A program made the translations under genes and the position numbers. This document shows, piece after piece, positions 62,735-64,000 of a stretch of DNA of 64,000 nt; position 1 is the stretch's first letter, and each line of letters starts with the position of its first letter. Below the pieces are notes generated by a model that was given only the letters and a program-made list of their open reading frames with translations, was not told the DNA's origin and searched no databases. This DNA is from Allobosea sp. CS1GBMeth4 (GTDB lineage: Bacteria > Pseudomonadota > Alphaproteobacteria > Rhizobiales > Beijerinckiaceae), in NCBI RefSeq assembly GCF_900185715.1, contig NZ_FYAS01000006.1:62001-126000 (forward strand), written 5' to 3'.

Positions 62735-64000
62735 TCACTTCGCCGGCTTGATGTCCATCGCCAGCGTGTCCTCGTCGACGCGCGGACGGATCGTCACCTT
62801 GGCCTTCTGCATCGCCCAGGCCGAGCCGACGGCGACGATCGGCAGGCGCGGCCGGTCCTTGGCGACGATGGCGTTGGCCTGCGACAGCAGGTCGTTGCGC
62901 TTGGCCTCGTCCATCTCGACCGCGGCGTCCTCGATCAGCTTGTCGAGCGCGGCGTTCTTGTAGCCGAGCACGTTGAAGGCCCCGAGCTTCTTGGCCGGGT
63001 CGTTCGAGTGCACGACGGAGGACAGGGTGTAGTTCGCCTCGCCCGTCAGCGTGCCCCAGCCCGACATCGACATCGAGAACTCGCCGCGCAGGCGCGCCGG
63101 GAAGAAGACGGCGCCGGGCTGGGCGTTGGCGTTCACCTCGATGCCGACGCGCGCCAGCATCTGCGCGATCGAGGTGCCGACCTGGCGGTCGCCCGGCAGG
63201 CGGTCGCTGGTGAAGGAGAAGGAGATCTTGAAGCCGTTCGGGTAGCCGGCCTCCTCCATCAGCTTCTTCGCTTTGGCGAGATCCGGCTTCAGCGGCGGCA
63301 GGCTCTTGTTGTAGCCGGCGATATTGGGCGTCACCAGCTGGTTGACCGGGGCGCCGAGCCCTTCCATCGCGACCTCCGCCAGCGCCGGCCGGTCGATGGC
63401 GAGGTCGATCGCCTCGCGCACCCTGGCGTCCTGCAGTGGGTTCTTCGGCAGGGGCGAGCCGTCCTTGGCGCTGACCTGCGGGGACTTGTCCCGCATGTCG
63501 AGCTCCATGTTGAAGACGTAGACCGTGTCGATGGTGGTGACGGAGAGCTTGGCGTCGCGCTTCAGCGTCGGCACGTCCGAGGCCGGGGCGCGCACGATGA
63601 TGTCGACCTGGCCGGCCTTGAGCTGGGCGACGCGGGCGGCGTCGTTCGGCAGCTCCTTGCGCAGCACGCGCTGCCACGGCTCCTTCTCGCCCCAGTAGCC
63701 GTCGAAGCGCTCGAGCACGAGCTGGTCCTTCGGCGTCCACGAGACGAACTTGTAGGGACCGGTGCCGATCGCCGCCTTGCCGGTGTTGAAGGCGTCGTTG
63801 GCATTGTCCTTGGTCAGCCCGGCGGCCGCCTTGTGCGAGACGATGAACAGGCGGATGAAATCGTTCGGCAGGTTGGGCGCCGGCCCGTCGGTGACGATGT
63901 GGACGGTGAGCGGATCGACGATCTTCACCTCCTTGACGCGCCGGACGTAGATCGTGGTCGGGTTCGGGCCGGCGACGACCGGGATGCGCTCGATCGAGAA
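62735..64000 (-). CDS. Family-5 ABC binding protein, C-terminal part (start outside the window)
   Basis: 421 residues are visible; the N-terminus lies beyond 64000. The peptide/nickel-binding fold is clear: IVDPLTVHIVTDGPAPNLPNDFIRLFIVSHKA, FVSWTPKDQLVLERFDGYWGEKEPWQRVLRKELPNDAARVAQLKAGQVDIIV (quoted in parts: RFDGYWG, ARVAQLKAGQVDI) and VREAIDLAIDRPALAEVAMEGLGAPVNQLV. It resembles DppA-type proteins but differs from the one at 9872-11464. In the same leftward direction as the isoaspartyl peptidase, it would serve its own importer, with the peptidase as the likely use of the imported ligand. Confidence 0.9.
   Translation of the reverse strand, partial: FSIERIPVVAGPNPTTIYVRRVKEVKIVDPLTVHIVTDGPAPNLPNDFIRLFIVSHKAAAGLTKDNANDAFNTGKAAIGTGPYKFVSWTPKDQLVLERFDGYWGEKEPWQRVLRKELPNDAARVAQLKAGQVDIIVRAPASDVPTLKRDAKLSVTTIDTVYVFNMELDMRDKSPQVSAKDGSPLPKNPLQDARVREAIDLAIDRPALAEVAMEGLGAPVNQLVTPNIAGYNKSLPPLKPDLAKAKKLMEEAGYPNGFKISFSFTSDRLPGDRQVGTSIAQMLARVGIEVNANAQPGAVFFPARLRGEFSMSMSGWGTLTGEANYTLSSVVHSNDPAKKLGAFNVLGYKNAALDKLIEDAAVEMDEAKRNDLLSQANAIVAKDRPRLPIVAVGSAWAMQKAKVTIRPRVDEDTLAMDIKPAK

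Overview
The window is high-GC DNA packed with genes on both strands. It most likely comes from a Hyphomicrobiales alphaproteobacterium, and Bosea or a close relative is my best guess by general feel. Support: the trpF-trpB / trpA-accD-folC gene set, an AccD without the usual zinc-finger cysteines, a SAM-II-type leader before a methionine transporter, many periplasmic-binding-protein transporters, and short GC-rich palindromic repeats in the intergenic gaps. I found no rRNA or tRNA gene, no CRISPR array, no phage and no complete insertion sequence.

Layout. (1) 1-12.9 kb: a ureide / N-carbamoyl nitrogen catabolism island. It holds the start of an AtzE-type amidase, its AtzG partner, an NCS2 permease and a cysteine hydrolase facing left. 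A divergent allophanate hydrolase, a GntR/FCD regulator, an AtzH/HpxZ protein, a complete peptide-type ABC importer (DppA-B-C-DF) and an M20 allantoate/N-carbamoyl amidohydrolase follow. (2) 13-16.5 kb: an SDR and a divergent pair that would start a polyprenyl-linked polysaccharide (phosphoglycosyltransferase and WecG/TagA transferase). (3) 16.5-22 kb: transporters (AbrB-type, EamA), a formamidase-family enzyme, an aldo/keto reductase, a lipoprotein and a VapBC-type toxin-antitoxin pair with a palindromic operator. (4) 22-30.4 kb: folC, accD and trpA on one side and trpB-trpF on the other, split by about 3.2 kb carrying a cysteine-synthase-like enzyme, a DUF488 protein, an HxlR regulator and a SIMPL protein. 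Two identical 17-bp palindromes sit before the HxlR and cysteine-synthase-like genes. (5) 30-42.5 kb: a membrane protein, a TAXI-like binding protein, an Rrf2/thioredoxin-reductase-like pair, bipA, a second VapBC pair, an aldo/keto reductase, a ClpP-like secreted protein and a xylose-type ABC importer. (6) 42.5-51 kb: an SPW-repeat protein, a phytase-like esterase, uvrB, then a repeat-rich segment in which a DUF559 nuclease gene lies between two 68-bp inverted repeats, followed by small unknown genes. (7) 51.2-54.5 kb: promoter, SAM-II-like riboswitch, a tiny ORF ending in Cys-Cys-Cys-Arg-Arg, a small protein, metN-metI-metQ and a strong terminator. (8) 54.6-64 kb: a branched-chain-amino-acid-type importer with fused LivH-LivM, an SDR, a ketopantoate-reductase-like protein, an isoaspartyl peptidase and the C-terminal part of a second family-5 binding protein.

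How the parts work together. The first 13 kb can be read as import of a ureide or carbamoylated compound, stepwise hydrolysis through carboxybiuret/allophanate-type intermediates, and release of ammonia and CO2, probably under the GntR protein; TTGTATGC-like sites lie before the allophanate hydrolase and the importer. The met region joins a SAM-sensing RNA with a cysteine-rich short ORF, which suggests two sulfur signals acting on one operon. That leader, the HxlR double operator and the inverted-repeat-flanked nuclease gene are the most interesting points here.
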